From Candidatus Paraburkholderia kirkii (GTDB lineage: Bacteria > Pseudomonadota > Gammaproteobacteria > Burkholderiales > Burkholderiaceae): 64,000 nt of DNA. Below the pieces are notes generated by a model. The model was not told where the DNA came from. It was given only the letters and a program-made list of their open reading frames with translations, and ran no database searches. Location of the stretch: positions 51,850 through 115,849 of the forward strand of contig LFKV01000003.1 of the NCBI GenBank assembly GCA_001189345.1, read 5' to 3'. Of this stretch, positions 9,954 through 26,278 are shown one piece after another (the stretch's first letter is position 1; every line of letters begins with the position of its first letter). Position numbers and translations under genes: made by a program.

Positions 9954-11657
9954 TCAGAGCGCATGCTCGACGATCAGCTGCACCCGCGCGACGCCATTCC
10001 ACGAATCGCTGACGAGCCGGTACGCGACGGTCGCGCGCGGCGGCAGCGGATCGACGTGGTTGAACCAGATCGCGTTGAAGCGCTGACGCCCGCGCAGCAG
10101 CAAGAGCTTCAGATGCTTGTCCTTGACGAGCGTCTGCGACGCGATCTCGAACTCGCCGGAGAAAGTCGGCGCCGGAAAGCCCTGGCCCCAGACGGCGGCA
10201 TCGAGCATCTCGACGAATTGCGGCGTGAAGTACGCATCTTCCAGCTCGCCGTCGGTTTCGATGGTGTGCGAGAGCGCGTCGGCCGTCAGCCATTCGCGGC
10301 CGACCGCCTCGAACGCGGCGGTGAAGCGCGGAATGTCGGCGGTGGCGAGCGTGAGGCCCACGGCCATCGCGTGGCCGCCGAACTTGTGGATGAGGCCCGG
10401 CTCGCGTTTGCTGATGAGATCGACCGCGTCGCGCAGATGAAAGCCGGGAATCGAGCGGCCGGAGCCCTTGCAGAGCGCGCCGCTGTCGTCGGCGTGGGCG
10501 AAGGTGAACGACGGTCGGTGAAAGCGCTCCTTCAGCCTTCCCGCGACGATGCCGATCACGCCCTGATGCCAGCCCGGGTCGAAGAGCGTCAGCGTCACGC
10601 GCTCGCCGCAATCGAACGTCTGCAATTCGGCGAGCGCCTGCTGCTGCATGCCGGCTTCGATTTCGCGGCGCTCGCGGTTCATCGCGTCGAGCTGCTGCGC
10701 GAGCGCCCAGGCGCGGCCGACGTCGTCGGTCGTCAGGCATTCGATGCCGAGCGACATGTCCGAAAGGCGTCCTGCCGCGTTCAGGCGCGGCCCGAGCGCG
10801 AAGCCCAGATCGAAGCCCGACGCCGCGCGCGCGTCGCGCCCGGCGGCGCGAAACAGCGCGGCGATGCCCGGCTGCATGCGGCCCGAGCGAATTCGCTTCA
10901 GGCCCTGCGCGACGAGGATGCGGTTGTTGCAGTCGAGCTTCACGACGTCGGCGACGGTGCCGAGCGCGACGAGATCGAGCAGGCCGTCGAGACGCGGCTC
11001 GGGATGGGCGTCGTCGAACGCATCGCGGCACCGCAGTTCCGCGCACAACGCAAGCAGTACATAGAACATGACGCCCACGCCCGCGATGCACTTGCTCGGA
11101 AACGCGCAGCCCGGCTGATTCGGATTGACGATCGCGCGCGCGGCGGGCAGCTCGTCGCCGGGTAGGTGATGATCGGTCACCAGCACGTCGATGCCGAGCG
11201 CATTCGCGACGGCGACGCCATCCACGCTCGCGATGCCGTTGTCGACCGTGATGAGCAGATCGGGCGGCCCGAGCTTGGAGCGCGCGGCCAGATCGACGAT
11301 TTCCGGCGTGAGCCCGTAGCCGTATTCGAAGCGGTTCGGCACCAGATAGTCGATGGTCGCGCCGAACATGCACAAGCCGCGTACGGCCACGGCGCACGCG
11401 GTCGCGCCGTCGCAGTCGTAGTCCGCGACGACGAGCATGCGCTTGCCCGCGGCGAGCGCGTCGGCGAGCACCACGGCGGCTTCGTCGCAGCCTTTCAGGC
11501 CGGCGGGCGCGTGCAGGCGCCTGAACTCGGTTTCCACTTCATCGGGCGAAGTCACGCCGCGCGCCGCGTAGAGCCGCGCGATGATGGGATGCAGGCCGTG
11601 ACGCACGAGCGCTTCGGCGTCGGCGGGAGAGGAGGCGCGCGTAACGATTCGCGTCAT
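9954..11657 (-). CDS. recJ: Single-stranded-DNA exonuclease RecJ
   Basis: 5'-3' exonuclease on single-stranded DNA, used in recombination and mismatch repair. The 567-residue protein has the DHH-superfamily motifs VADYDCDGATAC near residue 80 and VTDHHLPGDE near residue 160, the DHHA1 domain (GSGRSIPGFHLRDA) and a C-terminal OB-type region. It is intact despite its length. It starts 15 bases after the preceding leftward gene, so the two are probably co-transcribed. Confidence 0.95.
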   Translation of the reverse strand: MTRIVTRASSPADAEALVRHGLHPIIARLYAARGVTSPDEVETEFRRLHAPAGLKGCDEAAVVLADALAAGKRMLVVADYDCDGATACAVAVRGLCMFGATIDYLVPNRFEYGYGLTPEIVDLAARSKLGPPDLLITVDNGIASVDGVAVANALGIDVLVTDHHLPGDELPAARAIVNPNQPGCAFPSKCIAGVGVMFYVLLALCAELRCRDAFDDAHPEPRLDGLLDLVALGTVADVVKLDCNNRILVAQGLKRIRSGRMQPGIAALFRAAGRDARAASGFDLGFALGPRLNAAGRLSDMSLGIECLTTDDVGRAWALAQQLDAMNRERREIEAGMQQQALAELQTFDCGERVTLTLFDPGWHQGVIGIVAGRLKERFHRPSFTFAHADDSGALCKGSGRSIPGFHLRDAVDLISKREPGLIHKFGGHAMAVGLTLATADIPRFTAAFEAVGREWLTADALSHTIETDGELEDAYFTPQFVEMLDAAVWGQGFPAPTFSGEFEIASQTLVKDKHLKLLLLRGRQRFNAIWFNHVDPLPPRATVAYRLVSDSWNGVARVQLIVEHAL

Positions 11658-11672
11658 TGAAGGGTGTGCCTT

Positions 11673-12752
11673 TTATTCGATGAAGAGCGCCGCGACCAGG
11701 CGGCGCCAGAACTTGCGCAGGTCGGAGCGCGTGACGGAGAGGGTGACCGAGCCGGTGTCGCCGCAGAGCGTGAGGCTCAGGCGGCTGAGCGCGCCGTTCG
11801 TGAGCGCGTCGAGCGCGGGCGCGAACCACGCGGCTTCGAGCGCTTTCAGCGACGCGTTCCAGCGCGCCCAGTCCTGCTCGATGAACGGCGCGGAGAACGG
11901 ATCGAGCTCGACCAGCGTCGTGCCTTGCGCGTCGTCCTGCGCGAGCGCTGCAAGCGATTCGGGCGGCAGCGACGGCTTCACGCCCGCCGCGAGCGCGAGG
12001 CCGCGCGTGGCCGCGGCTGCGGACATCACGCGCGCGAACGGGCTCTGCACGGGCCGCATCGCGCCCTGTCCGTGCAGCCAGATCGAGTTGATCGCGGGCA
12101 GGCCGCGCGATTCGCGCTCGAGGTTCAGGGGATGCTCGAACCACGCCATCTGCACTTCGTTCTGCAGCTTCATCCATGCGCGCGACCGCTCGCCGGTGCG
12201 CGCTTCGTGTGGCAGCCAGATTTCGATGTTGCGGCCCGTCGCGCGCAGCGGCGATGCGCCCGCGAGCGCACCCAGCGGCTCGCCCGAGACGTACCAGCGC
12301 AGCGGCGTGGGCGCCTGCAGCGTCACGCCGAGGTCCTCGATCACGGGGCGCGCGATTTCCAGCAGCTTGCGTGCTTCCTCGGTATGCACCCCGAGCGTGT
12401 CGGGATCGATCAGCACCAGATGATCATGCGCGATGCGCACGTGGACCGGCTCGATGCAGGCCCAGAGCGCATCGCCGGGCGTGCCGCCGTCGGCGAGCAG
12501 CATGAAGGGCGCAAGCGGCGCGTCGTCGGAGTAACGCTGGTCGGCGGGCGTGACCGCGCCGAAGCGGCGCGCGATCCAGCGCTCGTGCGGCCGCGTGCGC
12601 TGGAAGTCTTCGCCGATCACGCGCTCCTCGAGCGTGGCGCGCGCGAGCAGCCTGTCCAGCGCCGCGCTCTCCAGTCCGTGCAGGGCGGTGGCGGCATCCG
12701 CGGCCGAGGGCAGGGCGAACGGCAGAAGGAGATGGAGATCGTGAACAGGCAT
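11673..12752 (-). CDS. Conserved hypothetical protein (COG4255-like)
   Basis: A 359-residue protein of a family conserved beside recJ and lolC in Burkholderiaceae. No catalytic motif is obvious to me. Conserved-looking blocks include FMLLADGGTPGDALWACIEP and HDHLVLIDPDTLG. Some databases label relatives as phosphoglycerate-mutase-like or regulatory, which I cannot support from sequence. I chose the ATG giving MPVHDLHLLLPFAL; the frame is open further upstream but runs into the lolC promoter region. It is intact. Confidence 0.7.
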   Translation of the reverse strand: MPVHDLHLLLPFALPSAADAATALHGLESAALDRLLARATLEERVIGEDFQRTRPHERWIARRFGAVTPADQRYSDDAPLAPFMLLADGGTPGDALWACIEPVHVRIAHDHLVLIDPDTLGVHTEEARKLLEIARPVIEDLGVTLQAPTPLRWYVSGEPLGALAGASPLRATGRNIEIWLPHEARTGERSRAWMKLQNEVQMAWFEHPLNLERESRGLPAINSIWLHGQGAMRPVQSPFARVMSAAAATRGLALAAGVKPSLPPESLAALAQDDAQGTTLVELDPFSAPFIEQDWARWNASLKALEAAWFAPALDALTNGALSRLSLTLCGDTGSVTLSVTRSDLRKFWRRLVAALFIE

Positions 12753-12844
12753 GATACTCGGCATTGTAGGGCAAAGCGCTCGGGGCGATGACGCCTGCCC
12801 GACGTTCCCGCGGTGCGAACGACGCATGCGCGTGCGGCGCTTTC

Positions 12845-12856
12845 GCCATATATGGC
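12845..12856. promoter_or_regulatory. 12-base palindrome between divergent genes
   Basis: The perfect palindrome gccatatatggc is flanked by tt...aa. It lies in the roughly 230-base divergent region between the hypothetical gene and lolC. It could be an operator or part of a promoter. Nothing identifies the binding protein. Confidence 0.35.
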
Positions 12857-12984
12857 AAACTTTCGCAAATTTCGCGCTCGGAGCGGGTGCTCCGGCACGT
12901 TTCGCCGCTGTCGCCGTGCCTCCGCGAGGCCCGCCCATCGCGCCACCGGGGCACAATAACGCTGGAACAGCAGAAAGGATTCGC

Positions 12985-14238
12985 TTGAAACTTCCGTACG
13001 AATGGCAGATCGGCTGGCGCTACACACGCGCCAGCAAACGCACCACCGGCAACGGCTTCATCTCCTTCATCGCCCTCGTGTCGATGGCGGGCATCGCACT
13101 TGGCGTCGCCGCGCTGATCGTCGTGCTCTCCGTCATGAACGGCTTCCAGAAGGAAGTGCGCGACCGCATGCTCTCCGTGCTCGCGCACGTCGAGATCTTC
13201 TCGTCCACCGGCTCCATGCCCAACTGGCAACTGACCGCGCAGGAAGCGCGCCGCAATCCGGAAGTGATCGGCGCGGCGCCTTACGTCGAGGCGCAGGCGC
13301 TGCTCACGCGTCAGGGCGCGGTGAGCGGCGTCGCACTGCGCGGCGTGGAGCCGTCGCTCGAGCCGGAAGTGTCGGACATCGGCAAGGACATGCGCGCGGA
13401 CAAGCTCACGGATCTGGCGCCGGGCGAGTTCGGCATCGTGCTCGGCAAGGACCTCGCGGCCAATCTCGGTGTGATGACCGGCGACAAGATCACGCTTGTC
13501 GCGCCTGAGGGCACGATCACGCCCGCCGGCATGATGCCGCGCCTCAAGCAGTTCACGGTGGTCGGCGTCTTCGAGTCGGGCCACTACGAATACGATTCGA
13601 CGCTCGCCCTCATTTCGATCCGCGACGCCGAGGCGCTCTTCCGCCTGTCCGCGCCGACCGGCGTGCGCCTGCGCCTGAAGGATATGCAGCGCGTGCCCGA
13701 AGTCGCGCGCCAGCTCGCGCGCACGCTCTCGGGCGACCTCTGTATCCGCGACTGGACGCAGCAGAACAAGACCTGGTTTTCCGCCGTGCAGATCGAAAAG
13801 CGCATGATGTTCATCATCCTCACGCTGATCATCGCGGTGGCGGCGTTCAATCTGGTGTCCTCGCTTGTCATGACCGTCACCGACAAGCAGGCCGACATCG
13901 CGATCCTGCGCACGCTCGGCGCGCAGTCCGGCTCGATCATGAAGATCTTCGTCGTGCAGGGCGTGACGATCGGCTTCATCGGCACGGCGATCGGGGTGGC
14001 GCTCGGTTGTCTGATCGCGTGGAGCATTCCGTGGCTCGTGCCGATGATCGAGCATCTGTTCGGCGTCCAGTTCCTGCCGTCTTCGGTCTATTTCATCAGC
14101 GAGCTGCCGTCGGAGCTCGTGCCGGGCGATGTCGCGAAGATCGGCGTCATCGCATTCCTGCTGTCGTCGCTCGCGACGCTCTATCCGAGCTGGCGCGGCG
14201 CGAAGGTTCGTCCGGCGGAGGCGCTGCGCTATGAGTGA
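12985..14238 (+). CDS. lolC: Lipoprotein-releasing system membrane subunit
   Basis: Inner-membrane part of the Lol ABC exporter that hands outer-membrane lipoproteins to LolA. The protein is 417 residues with an N-terminal helix ([21 protein letters not shown]), a large periplasmic domain and three C-terminal helices, the LolC/E and MacB-FtsX topology. The start is TTG 12985 ([15 protein letters not shown]), preceded by gaaagga; upstream in-frame ATGs would add unrelated sequence. It overlaps lolD by 8 bases. Confidence 0.94.
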   Translation: MKLPYEWQIGWRYTRASKRTTGNGFISFIALVSMAGIALGVAALIVVLSVMNGFQKEVRDRMLSVLAHVEIFSSTGSMPNWQLTAQEARRNPEVIGAAPYVEAQALLTRQGAVSGVALRGVEPSLEPEVSDIGKDMRADKLTDLAPGEFGIVLGKDLAANLGVMTGDKITLVAPEGTITPAGMMPRLKQFTVVGVFESGHYEYDSTLALISIRDAEALFRLSAPTGVRLRLKDMQRVPEVARQLARTLSGDLCIRDWTQQNKTWFSAVQIEKRMMFIILTLIIAVAAFNLVSSLVMTVTDKQADIAILRTLGAQSGSIMKIFVVQGVTIGFIGTAIGVALGCLIAWSIPWLVPMIEHLFGVQFLPSSVYFISELPSELVPGDVAKIGVIAFLLSSLATLYPSWRGAKVRPAEALRYE

Positions 14239-14944
14239 CCTGATTCCCGCCAACAACATCGTGCTGCAAGCGTCGGCCATTTCGAAGGCGTTCGTGCAGG
14301 GCGGCTTCAACGTACAGGTGCTCAACAACGCGCAGCTCGAAGTGATGCGCGGCGAGAAGCTCGCGATCGTCGGCGCGTCGGGCTCGGGCAAGAGCACGCT
14401 CCTGCACGTGCTCGGCGGCCTCGACGAGCCGAGCGCGGGCAAGGTCTCGCTGCTCGGCAAGCCGTTCACCGAGCTCAAGGAAAAGGAGCGCAACGAGCTG
14501 CGCAACCGCGCGCTCGGCTTCGTCTATCAGTTCCATCATCTGCTGCCGGAATTCACGGCGCTCGATAATGTCGCGATGCCGCTGCGCATCCGCCGCATGC
14601 CGGAAGAGGGCGCGCGCCGGCAGGCACAGGAGATGCTCGAGCGCGTGGGCATCGGGCATCGCGCGAGGCATCGGCCGGGCGAGCTTTCGGGCGGCGAGCG
14701 CCAGCGCGTGGCGATCGCGCGGGCGCTCGTCACGCATCCCGCGTGCGTGCTCGCTGACGAGCCGACCGGCAACCTCGACGGCGGCACGGCGGGTACGGTG
14801 TTCAACCTGATGCTGGAGCTGTCGCAGACGCTCGAGACGAGCTTCGTGATCGTGACGCACGATCCGGATCTCGCCGCGCGCTGCGACCGCATCATGCGCC
14901 TGCGCGACGGTGTGCTGCACGAAGAGCCGCCGGTGCCGGTCTGA
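14231..14944 (+). CDS. lolD: Lipoprotein-releasing system ATP-binding protein
   Basis: ATPase driving lipoprotein release from the inner membrane. The 237-residue protein has Walker [11 protein letters not shown], signature [15 protein letters not shown], Walker [12 protein letters not shown] and the switch histidine in VTHDPDLA. The start ATG lies inside the end of lolC, giving translational coupling. Substrates would include the BamC and alanine-rich lipoproteins encoded elsewhere in this window. Confidence 0.96.
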   Translation: MSDLIPANNIVLQASAISKAFVQGGFNVQVLNNAQLEVMRGEKLAIVGASGSGKSTLLHVLGGLDEPSAGKVSLLGKPFTELKEKERNELRNRALGFVYQFHHLLPEFTALDNVAMPLRIRRMPEEGARRQAQEMLERVGIGHRARHRPGELSGGERQRVAIARALVTHPACVLADEPTGNLDGGTAGTVFNLMLELSQTLETSFVIVTHDPDLAARCDRIMRLRDGVLHEEPPVPV

Positions 14945-14976
14945 TGTCCTGACGCGTGCCGCGAGCGGAGGCCGCC

Positions 14977-15735
14977 ATGTGGATCGATACGCACTGCCAT
15001 CTCGATGCCGGAGAGTTCGACCCCGACCGCGACGCCGTCGCCGGCGCAGCGCGTGCCGCGGGCGTCGAGCGCATCGTGATTCCGGGCGTCGAGCGCGGCA
15101 ACTTCGCGACGCGGCGCGTATGCGCTCGGCATCCATCCGCTGTACACCCCGCGCGCGAGCGAGGACGACCTGCGCGCGCTGCGCGAGGAAATCGAAGCGA
15201 GCCTGGACGATCCGCTTTTCGTCGGCATCGGCGAGATCGGGCTGGATTACTTCGTGCCGCCGCTCGACGACGCGCGCCAGCGGTTCTTCTATGACGAACA
15301 GCTCAAGCTCGCGCACGCATTCGACCTGCCCGTGATCTGTCACGTGCGCAAATCGCAGGACAAGGTGCTGAAGGGCCTGCGCGTGCATGACGTCCATCGA
15401 GGCATCGCGCATGCGTTCAACGGCAGCTTCCAGCAAGCCGAGGCGTTCATCGCACAGGGCATGCGGCTCGACTTCGGCGGCAATCTGACGTTCGAGCGCG
15501 CGCTGCAGATCCGGCGGCTCGCGACCGAACTGCCGCTCGATGCGATCGTGCTCGAAACCGACGCCCGGACATCGCGCCTTCGTGGCGCTACAGGCAGCGC
15601 AACACGCCGAATCAGGTCGCCGGCATCGTCAGGGTGCTGTCGCAGCTGCGCGACATCGACGAAAGCGCGCTTTCCCTAGACACAACGGCCAGCGCTCATG
15701 CCGCGCTGCCACGGCTCGCGCTCGCCTCCTCATAA
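14977..15735 (+). pseudogene. tatD: TatD-family DNase, decayed
   Basis: TatD enzymes are metal-dependent DNases of the amidohydrolase fold. The start MWIDTHCHLDAGEFD holds the first metal motif. Frame is lost after GNFATR, where about 10 residues expected in the family are missing before YALGIHPLYTP. The metal residues E in GIGEIGLDY, H in ICHVRKSQ and the LETDA motif are then present, but a missing C in the run at about 15564-15566 shifts frame again. Restoring that base yields a normal tail (PDIAPSWRYRQRNTPNQVAG) ending at TAA 15735. At least two lesions. Confidence 0.85.
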
Positions 15736-15812
15736 TCGTTTTTCATGACGCGTTTGCCGGCCCGCGTGGCTGGCGGCATGCGTTCGCGGTCACGAAGAAC
15801 GAAGAGGAAGAA

Positions 15813-18233
15813 GTGCGGGCGATTCTGCTGGGATTTGCGTTGGGCGTCTGGTGGTTGCAGCAGCAGGCCCGCTTGCCGGATGCGGTTGTCTGGCTGACGT
15901 GCGGCGCGTCGTTTGTCATCGCGGTGGCGGCCGACATCGTCGGGCCGCGCTGGCGCATCGGTCTCTTCGCGATTGCCGCTTGCGCGCTGGGCTTTGCGTA
16001 TGCCGCGATGCGCGCCGAACTGCGGCTGCATCCGACGTTGCCCGCCGAATACGAGCAGCGCGACATCGAGCTGACCGGCTTCGTGCGCGGCCTGCCGGAG
16101 CGTCGGGCGGACAGCACGCGCTTTGTCTTCGAGGTCGAAGCGAACGGCGCGGGGTTGCGAGACTTTCCGTGCATCGTGCGATTGCTATGGATGTCGAACG
16201 AACGCGCGAATGCCAAGGCTCCGCCGCCCGAACTGCTGGTGGGCGAGCGCTGGATCCTGAGCGCGCGGCTCAAGCGTGCACACGGCAACGCAAACTTCGG
16301 CTTGCGCGATAGCGAGGCGGCATTGCTCGAACGGGGCATTCGCGCGACGGGCTATGTATCTCCCGCGCGTTCGCCGCATCGCGCGAACGCCGACGCGACC
16401 GGCCCGCTGCTGACGATCGACCGCATGCGCGCCCGCGTGCGCGAGCGCATCGAGGCCGTGCTCGGGCGTGCGCCGCATCGCGGCATCATCGTGGCGCTGG
16501 CGGTGGGCGCGCAGGACGCGGTCCGTCATGCGCGCGACCGGCACGAGTCATCTCGTCGCGATCTCGGGATTGTACATCGGATTCGTCGCCGGGCTGGCGG
16601 CGCTGATCAGCGGTTTCGTCTGGAAGCGGATGAGGCTGCGTGGCCTGCCCGCGCCGCTGATCGTCGCCGCACCGAAGGTGGCGGCCTTCGGCGCGGCCGT
16701 GTTTGCGGCATTCTATGCGGCGCTGGCGGGATTCAACGTGCCGGCGCAGCGCACGCTGTGGATGCTCCTGATTTTCGCGCTCGCGTTTCTGTGCGGACGA
16801 CGGCCGGCGTCGTCGCTCGTTTTGTCGTGGGCGCTTGCGTTCGTGCTGGCCTCCGATCCGTGGGCGGTGACGTCTCCTGGCTTCTGGCTTTCGTTTTGCG
16901 CGGTCGCCGCGATTCTGCATGCGATCGCCGCGGCGGGCCGGACCGAATCGAAGGCGCGGACGCCGGATGAAGCGGACATCGACCAGTGGGATCGAGCCGA
17001 TCCGAGCGAAGTGGGGTGACGGCCGGAGCCACCGGGAACGCGCAGACTGCGCCTGGTCGCCGCGCGCATGCGACGTCACGTCGCGTCGAGCGCGCGCGTG
17101 CAATACGCCGTGACGATCGCGCTCGCGCCGCTCACCGTCTACTGGTTCTCGCAAATTCCCTTGCTCGGGCTGCTCGCGAACGCGTTCGCGATTCCATGGA
17201 TCAGCGTGCTCGTGACGCCCGCGATACTCGCCGGTCCGCTGCTTCCCGCGCCGCTCGACGCACCGATGCTGCACGCCGCGCATGCCGCGCTCTCTGTGCT
17301 GTGCGACGCGCTCGCGCGGCTGGCGCCGTCGTCGCCGTCGTCGTCGCTCTGGCATCTGCCGCAACTCGGCGCGTTCGCGCTCGCGACATCGTGCGCGGGC
17401 GTCGCATGGACGCTCGCGCCGCGCGGTTGGCCGTTGCGCTTCGCCGCGCCGCTGACGTGGCTGCCGCTCCTCGCGCCCGCGCCGCATGCCGTGCCCCACG
17501 GCGCGTTTCGCGTGACCGCGCTCGATATCGGGCAGGGCTCGGCGCTCGTCGTCGAAACGGCGCGGCACAGCCTGCTCTTCGACGCCGGGCCCGGTCCGGA
17601 ATCGACGCATGCGGGCGAGCGCATCGTGGCGCCGTATCTGCTCGCGGCGGGCGTGCGGACACTGGATACACTCGTCGTCAGTCATTCGGATTCGGATCAC
17701 GCCGGCGGCGCGCCCGCCGTGCTCGCGGCCATCGCCGTGCGGCAAATGCTCGTATCGCTGCGCGGCGGGCCAGCGCTGGACCTGGGACGGCGTCGAGTTC
17801 CGCATGCTGTGGCCCGAGCCGGGGCCGCTCGCCGGCAAGCCGAATCATCAGTCGTGCGTGCTCAAGGTGACGAGCGCGGCGGGGACGTCGGCGCTCTTCA
17901 CGGCGGACATCGAGGCGGACGTCGAGCGCGCACTGATCTCGCGCGAAGGCGCGGCCCTGCGCGCCGACGTGCTGATCGCGCCGCATCACGGCAGCCGCAC
18001 GTCGTCGACCGAGCCTTTCCTCGATTCCGTCGGGCCGCGCGCGGCTGTATTTCAGGTAGGCTTATCGCAACCGCTTTCGCCATCCGAATGCGACCGTGTT
18101 CGCGCGCTACGGGCTGCGTGCGATCGCACTGTCGCGCAGCGACGAGGATGGCGCGGCGCGTATCGACATCGGCTCGGAGATCGTGCTCGAGCGCTTCAGG
18201 CAAACGCACGCGCGCTACTGGATGGGGCGCTGA
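15813..18233 (+). pseudogene. comEC: ComEC/Rec2 DNA-uptake channel, decayed
   Basis: ComEC moves transforming DNA across the inner membrane. All parts can be found but in changing frames. The N-terminal membrane and OB region runs from GTG 15813 (MRAILLGFALGVWWLQQQA). The competence core (TGTSHLVAISGLYIGFVAG) follows after a small deletion near 16525, then the next helices (YAVTIALAPLTVYWFSQ) after a break near 17020. The C-terminal metallo-beta-lactamase domain (SHSDSDHAGG, APHHGSRTSS) is broken near 17775 and again near 18055. At least four lesions make it non-functional. Confidence 0.88.
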
Positions 18234-18263
18234 GAATAGAACGAGAACGGAGATGATCCACGC

Positions 18264-23500
<5,237 letters not shown>

Positions 23501-23602
23501 AGCTTTCGCCACTTTAGTCGATAAGGGCTCGTTAGTCTTATTTTTCAGCCCGCCACCCACAGCCTAGAAGGCCGCCGGGCGGCGCTTATTTCGGCTACTT
23601 GA

Positions 23603-24070
23603 ATGCGGCTCGTCACTGTCGTTCTGGTTCTGTTGCTGGTGCTGATCCAATATCCGCTCTGGTGGGGGCACGGTGGCTGGTTGCGCGTGCACGAATTGCA
23701 GCAGCAGCTCGCGCAGCAGACCGATAAAAACACGACCCTGAGATTGCGCAACGAGCGCGTCCAGGGGGAAGTCCAGGATCTGCAAAGCGGCACCGCGGCC
23801 GTCGAAGAGCGCGCGCGCTACGAGATGGGCATGGTGAAGGACAGCGAGGTATTCGTGCAATTCGTCTCGCCGAATACGACCGCGCCCGTCAACTCCGCGA
23901 ACGTGCCCGGGATGAACGGCTCGACGCGCGGCCAAGTCTCGGCGGCGCCGCTACGCGTGGTGCCCAATCCGGTGTCGCGTTCGAAGCAGGGGTTGCGCGA
24001 TCTGGACAGGAAAGTGCAGAAGGAAAAGGCGGCCGAAGCGAAGAAGAAGCAGGCGGGCGCGGCGAACTGA
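23603..24070 (+). CDS. ftsB: Cell division protein FtsB
   Basis: A small bitopic divisome protein that bridges FtsL and FtsQ. The 155-residue protein has an N-terminal membrane helix (residues about 2-18), a Leu/Gln-rich coiled coil ([20 protein letters not shown]) and the family motif [16 protein letters not shown]. The C-terminal tail beyond residue 95 is longer than in enteric FtsB and basic at the end. It is intact and follows eno. Confidence 0.92.
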   Translation: MRLVTVVLVLLLVLIQYPLWWGHGGWLRVHELQQQLAQQTDKNTTLRLRNERVQGEVQDLQSGTAAVEERARYEMGMVKDSEVFVQFVSPNTTAPVNSANVPGMNGSTRGQVSAAPLRVVPNPVSRSKQGLRDLDRKVQKEKAAEAKKKQAGAAN

Positions 24071-24088
24071 CGTTGCCGCCGTCCGGCG

Positions 24089-24124
24089 AAAAAAATGGCG
24101 CGGGTCATCAAACCGCGCCCTTTC
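24089..24124. terminator. Bidirectional terminator after ftsB
   Basis: The stem ggcgcgg/ccgcgcc is flanked by an A-run on the left and tttcgtttt on the right. It can serve ftsB (plus) and the convergent lipoprotein relic (minus). Confidence 0.75.
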
Positions 24125-24152
24125 GTTTTCTGGCGGCTGACAGGCGCTTCGC

Positions 24153-24536
24153 TCACCACCAGTAGCCGGTGCCGAAGCCGACGCCCGTGCCCCATACGGG
24201 CCGCCCCAGCCGCCGCTCGAATAACCGCCGTACACTGAGACCGGCGCGGGCGCGTAGAACTGGGACATCGTCTTCGCGGCGTTGCCCGCCGCGGCGGCCT
24301 GCTGCGATTCGTTCAGCGCCTGCTTGTCGATGGCGTTGTAGCGCTCCATCTGCTGTTGCGTCGTCAGCGTCTGCTGGACCGCGGGCTGCGTATCGGGCAG
24401 GCGGCTGTAGATCGGCGAATAGCCTGCGTCGCGTGTCACGAGGCTCGTGTCGCGGGCGGCGCGATGCCCGCCTGCCTTGCCACCGAGCCGCCCGCGCACG
24501 CAGCGCGACCTCCGCTGGACAAGGCTCCGGCGGCTT
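24153..24536 (-). pseudogene. Lipoprotein-like gene, decayed
   Basis: The main frame reads LVTRDAGYSPIYSRLPDTQ and QMERYNAIDKQALNESQQAA, then a Tyr/Gly-rich end (APVSVYGGYSSGGWGG). Two breaks are visible. The lipobox-like start (RAACAGGS) is in another frame near 24480-24500. The natural end WGTGVGFGTGYWW with TGA at 24153-24155 is in a third frame after about 24190. No start codon can be fixed. The family is an uncharacterised Burkholderiaceae lipoprotein; that assignment is from memory of similar sequences. Confidence 0.6.
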
Positions 24537-25506
24537 TCAGTGCCGCTGATCCGACGCCCGGCTCACGCCTTGTGAGAGTTCTTTTGCGACAAAAAGTTGC
24601 GCAACGTCGACGGGGTCGAAGTCGTAGCGCTGGTTGCAGAACTCGCAGTGCACCTCGACGCTGCCGCGCTCCTCGATCACGCTGTCGACTTCCTCGCGGC
24701 CGAGCATCTTCAGCATGCCGCCGACTTTCTCGCGCGAACACGTGCACTGGGAGCGCGCCGGCGCGGGATCGAAGTGCTGCACGTTCTCCTGCCAGAAAAG
24801 TCGCTTGAAGACCGTCTCCGGTTCTTCCTTCAGCAATTCCTCCGTCGAAAGCGTGCTGCCAAGATGGCAGACGCGCTGCCACGTATCGGCGTCGTGCTCG
24901 CCCGGATTGCGGGACGATGCCGCCGTCGCCCGGCAGCTTCTGCAGCAGCATGCCGACGGCGCGGTGGGTGTCCGCGGCGAGCCACAGGCGCGTGTCGAGC
25001 TGCTCGGAGTGGTGCATGTAGTGCTCGAGCACCTCCGCCATCGCGAAAGCGGGCCGTGTTCGCCCGAGAGCGGCACGATGCCCTGATACGGCTGCTGTCC
25101 CGGCTTCTTGTCGGCGGGATCGAGTGTGATGACGCAGCGCCCGCATGACGCAGCACCCGCGTCCGTGGCGGTTCAGGAGTTCCGCGAGCGACATCTCGTT
25201 CGCGAGCTCGCTTTCCGCGCCTTCGGCGAGCTTGGCCGTGGCGCGCAGCGACAAATTCGAATTGCACTGCACGACCAGCATCTTCACCGGGCCGTTGCCG
25301 TAGATCTGCATGACGAGCGTGCCGTCGAACTTGAGGTTCGCCGACAGGAGCGCGCACGCGGCCATCATTTCGCCGAGCACGTTGCGCACGGCTACCGCCG
25401 GGTAGGGGCGGCGCGCCAGCACTTCCTGCCACGTGTGACGCAGCGATACGATCTCGCCGCGCACGGGCGCCGCGTTGAACATGAATTTCTGCAACTGGTC
25501 GTTCAC
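24537..25506 (-). pseudogene. hslO: Redox chaperone Hsp33, decayed
   Basis: Hsp33 is a cytosolic holdase switched on by oxidation of a C-terminal zinc centre. The start MNDQLQKFMFNAAPVRGE and the N-terminal domain are normal up to about residue 118. A 16-base duplication at 25129-25154 then breaks the frame, which recovers around LSGEHG and AFAMAEVLEHYMHHSEQLDTR. It breaks again near 24900 before the final part. The zinc cysteines (SQCTCSREK and EVHCEFCNQRY) are still encoded. At least three shifts. Confidence 0.85.
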
Positions 25507-25562
25507 AACTCTTCCTTGGGTGTTGAGGCTCGAGCGGGCCGTCTCGCCGGACAGCCAGCCGC

Positions 25563-26086
25563 TCAGCCGATGCGCACGAGTGCGCCTTGTAAATATTCGC
25601 GCCGGTCGGCATAGCTTGCCGTGGCCGCGCGCATGCGGGCGATGTCCGCCTCGCCGATTTCCCGCACTGCCTTCGCGGGCGCGCCGAGAATCAGCCTGTT
25701 GTCCGGGAACACCTTGCCTTCGGTGACGATGGCGCCCGCGCTAACCAGACAGTTGCGGTCGATGACCCCACCATTCAAGACCACGGCCTGAATCCCGATC
25801 AGCGAGCCTTCCTTGATCGTGCAGCCGTGCAGAATCGCCTTATGGCCGACGGTGACGTCGTTTTCGATCGTCAGCGGAAGCCCGGGTCCGCGTGCAGCAC
25901 GGCGCCTTCCTGGACGTTGCTGCCGCGCCCGACGACGATCGGTTCGTTGCCGCCGCGCAGTGCGGCGCCGGGCCAGACGCTTGCGTTTTCCTCGAGCGTC
26001 ACGCGGCCGATGATGGTCGACGTATCCGCGAGGAACACGCTTTTGTGGATGGTGGGGGCGGCGTCGCCGAGTTTGTAGATGGCCAC
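25563..26086 (-). pseudogene. Gamma-carbonic-anhydrase-family protein, frameshifted
   Basis: A left-handed beta-helix protein of the YrdA/PaaY type. It starts MAIYKLGDAAPTIHKSVFLA with normal hexapeptide repeats up to HADPGF, where one base is missing near 25885 and the frame stops. The rest (LTIENDVTVGHKAILHGC, containing metal-binding His, through NRLILGAPAKAVREI to ALVRIG) is intact in the next frame. A single lesion separates two otherwise normal halves. Confidence 0.85.
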
Positions 26087-26278
26087 TTTGTCTCCTGGCG
26101 TGGTTTCGTGAGGACGGGTGCGGGCCGCTGCGCCGGCGCGACGCTAAAATGCGCGCCTTACTGGCGTCTCGCGGCATGGTCGCGCGATGCACGGCGTCCA
26201 CCGAGGTTACCATTTTAGCCGTTTGCAGTACGCGTCCGCCGGACCGGGCACTCAGGACGCCGTTTTCGAGACAGTTTG

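Noticed and set aside
12424..14505. Leftward 693-residue frame spanning lolC
   Set aside because: It joins antisense of lolC to an out-of-frame stretch of the upstream hypothetical gene. The sense proteins are well supported.
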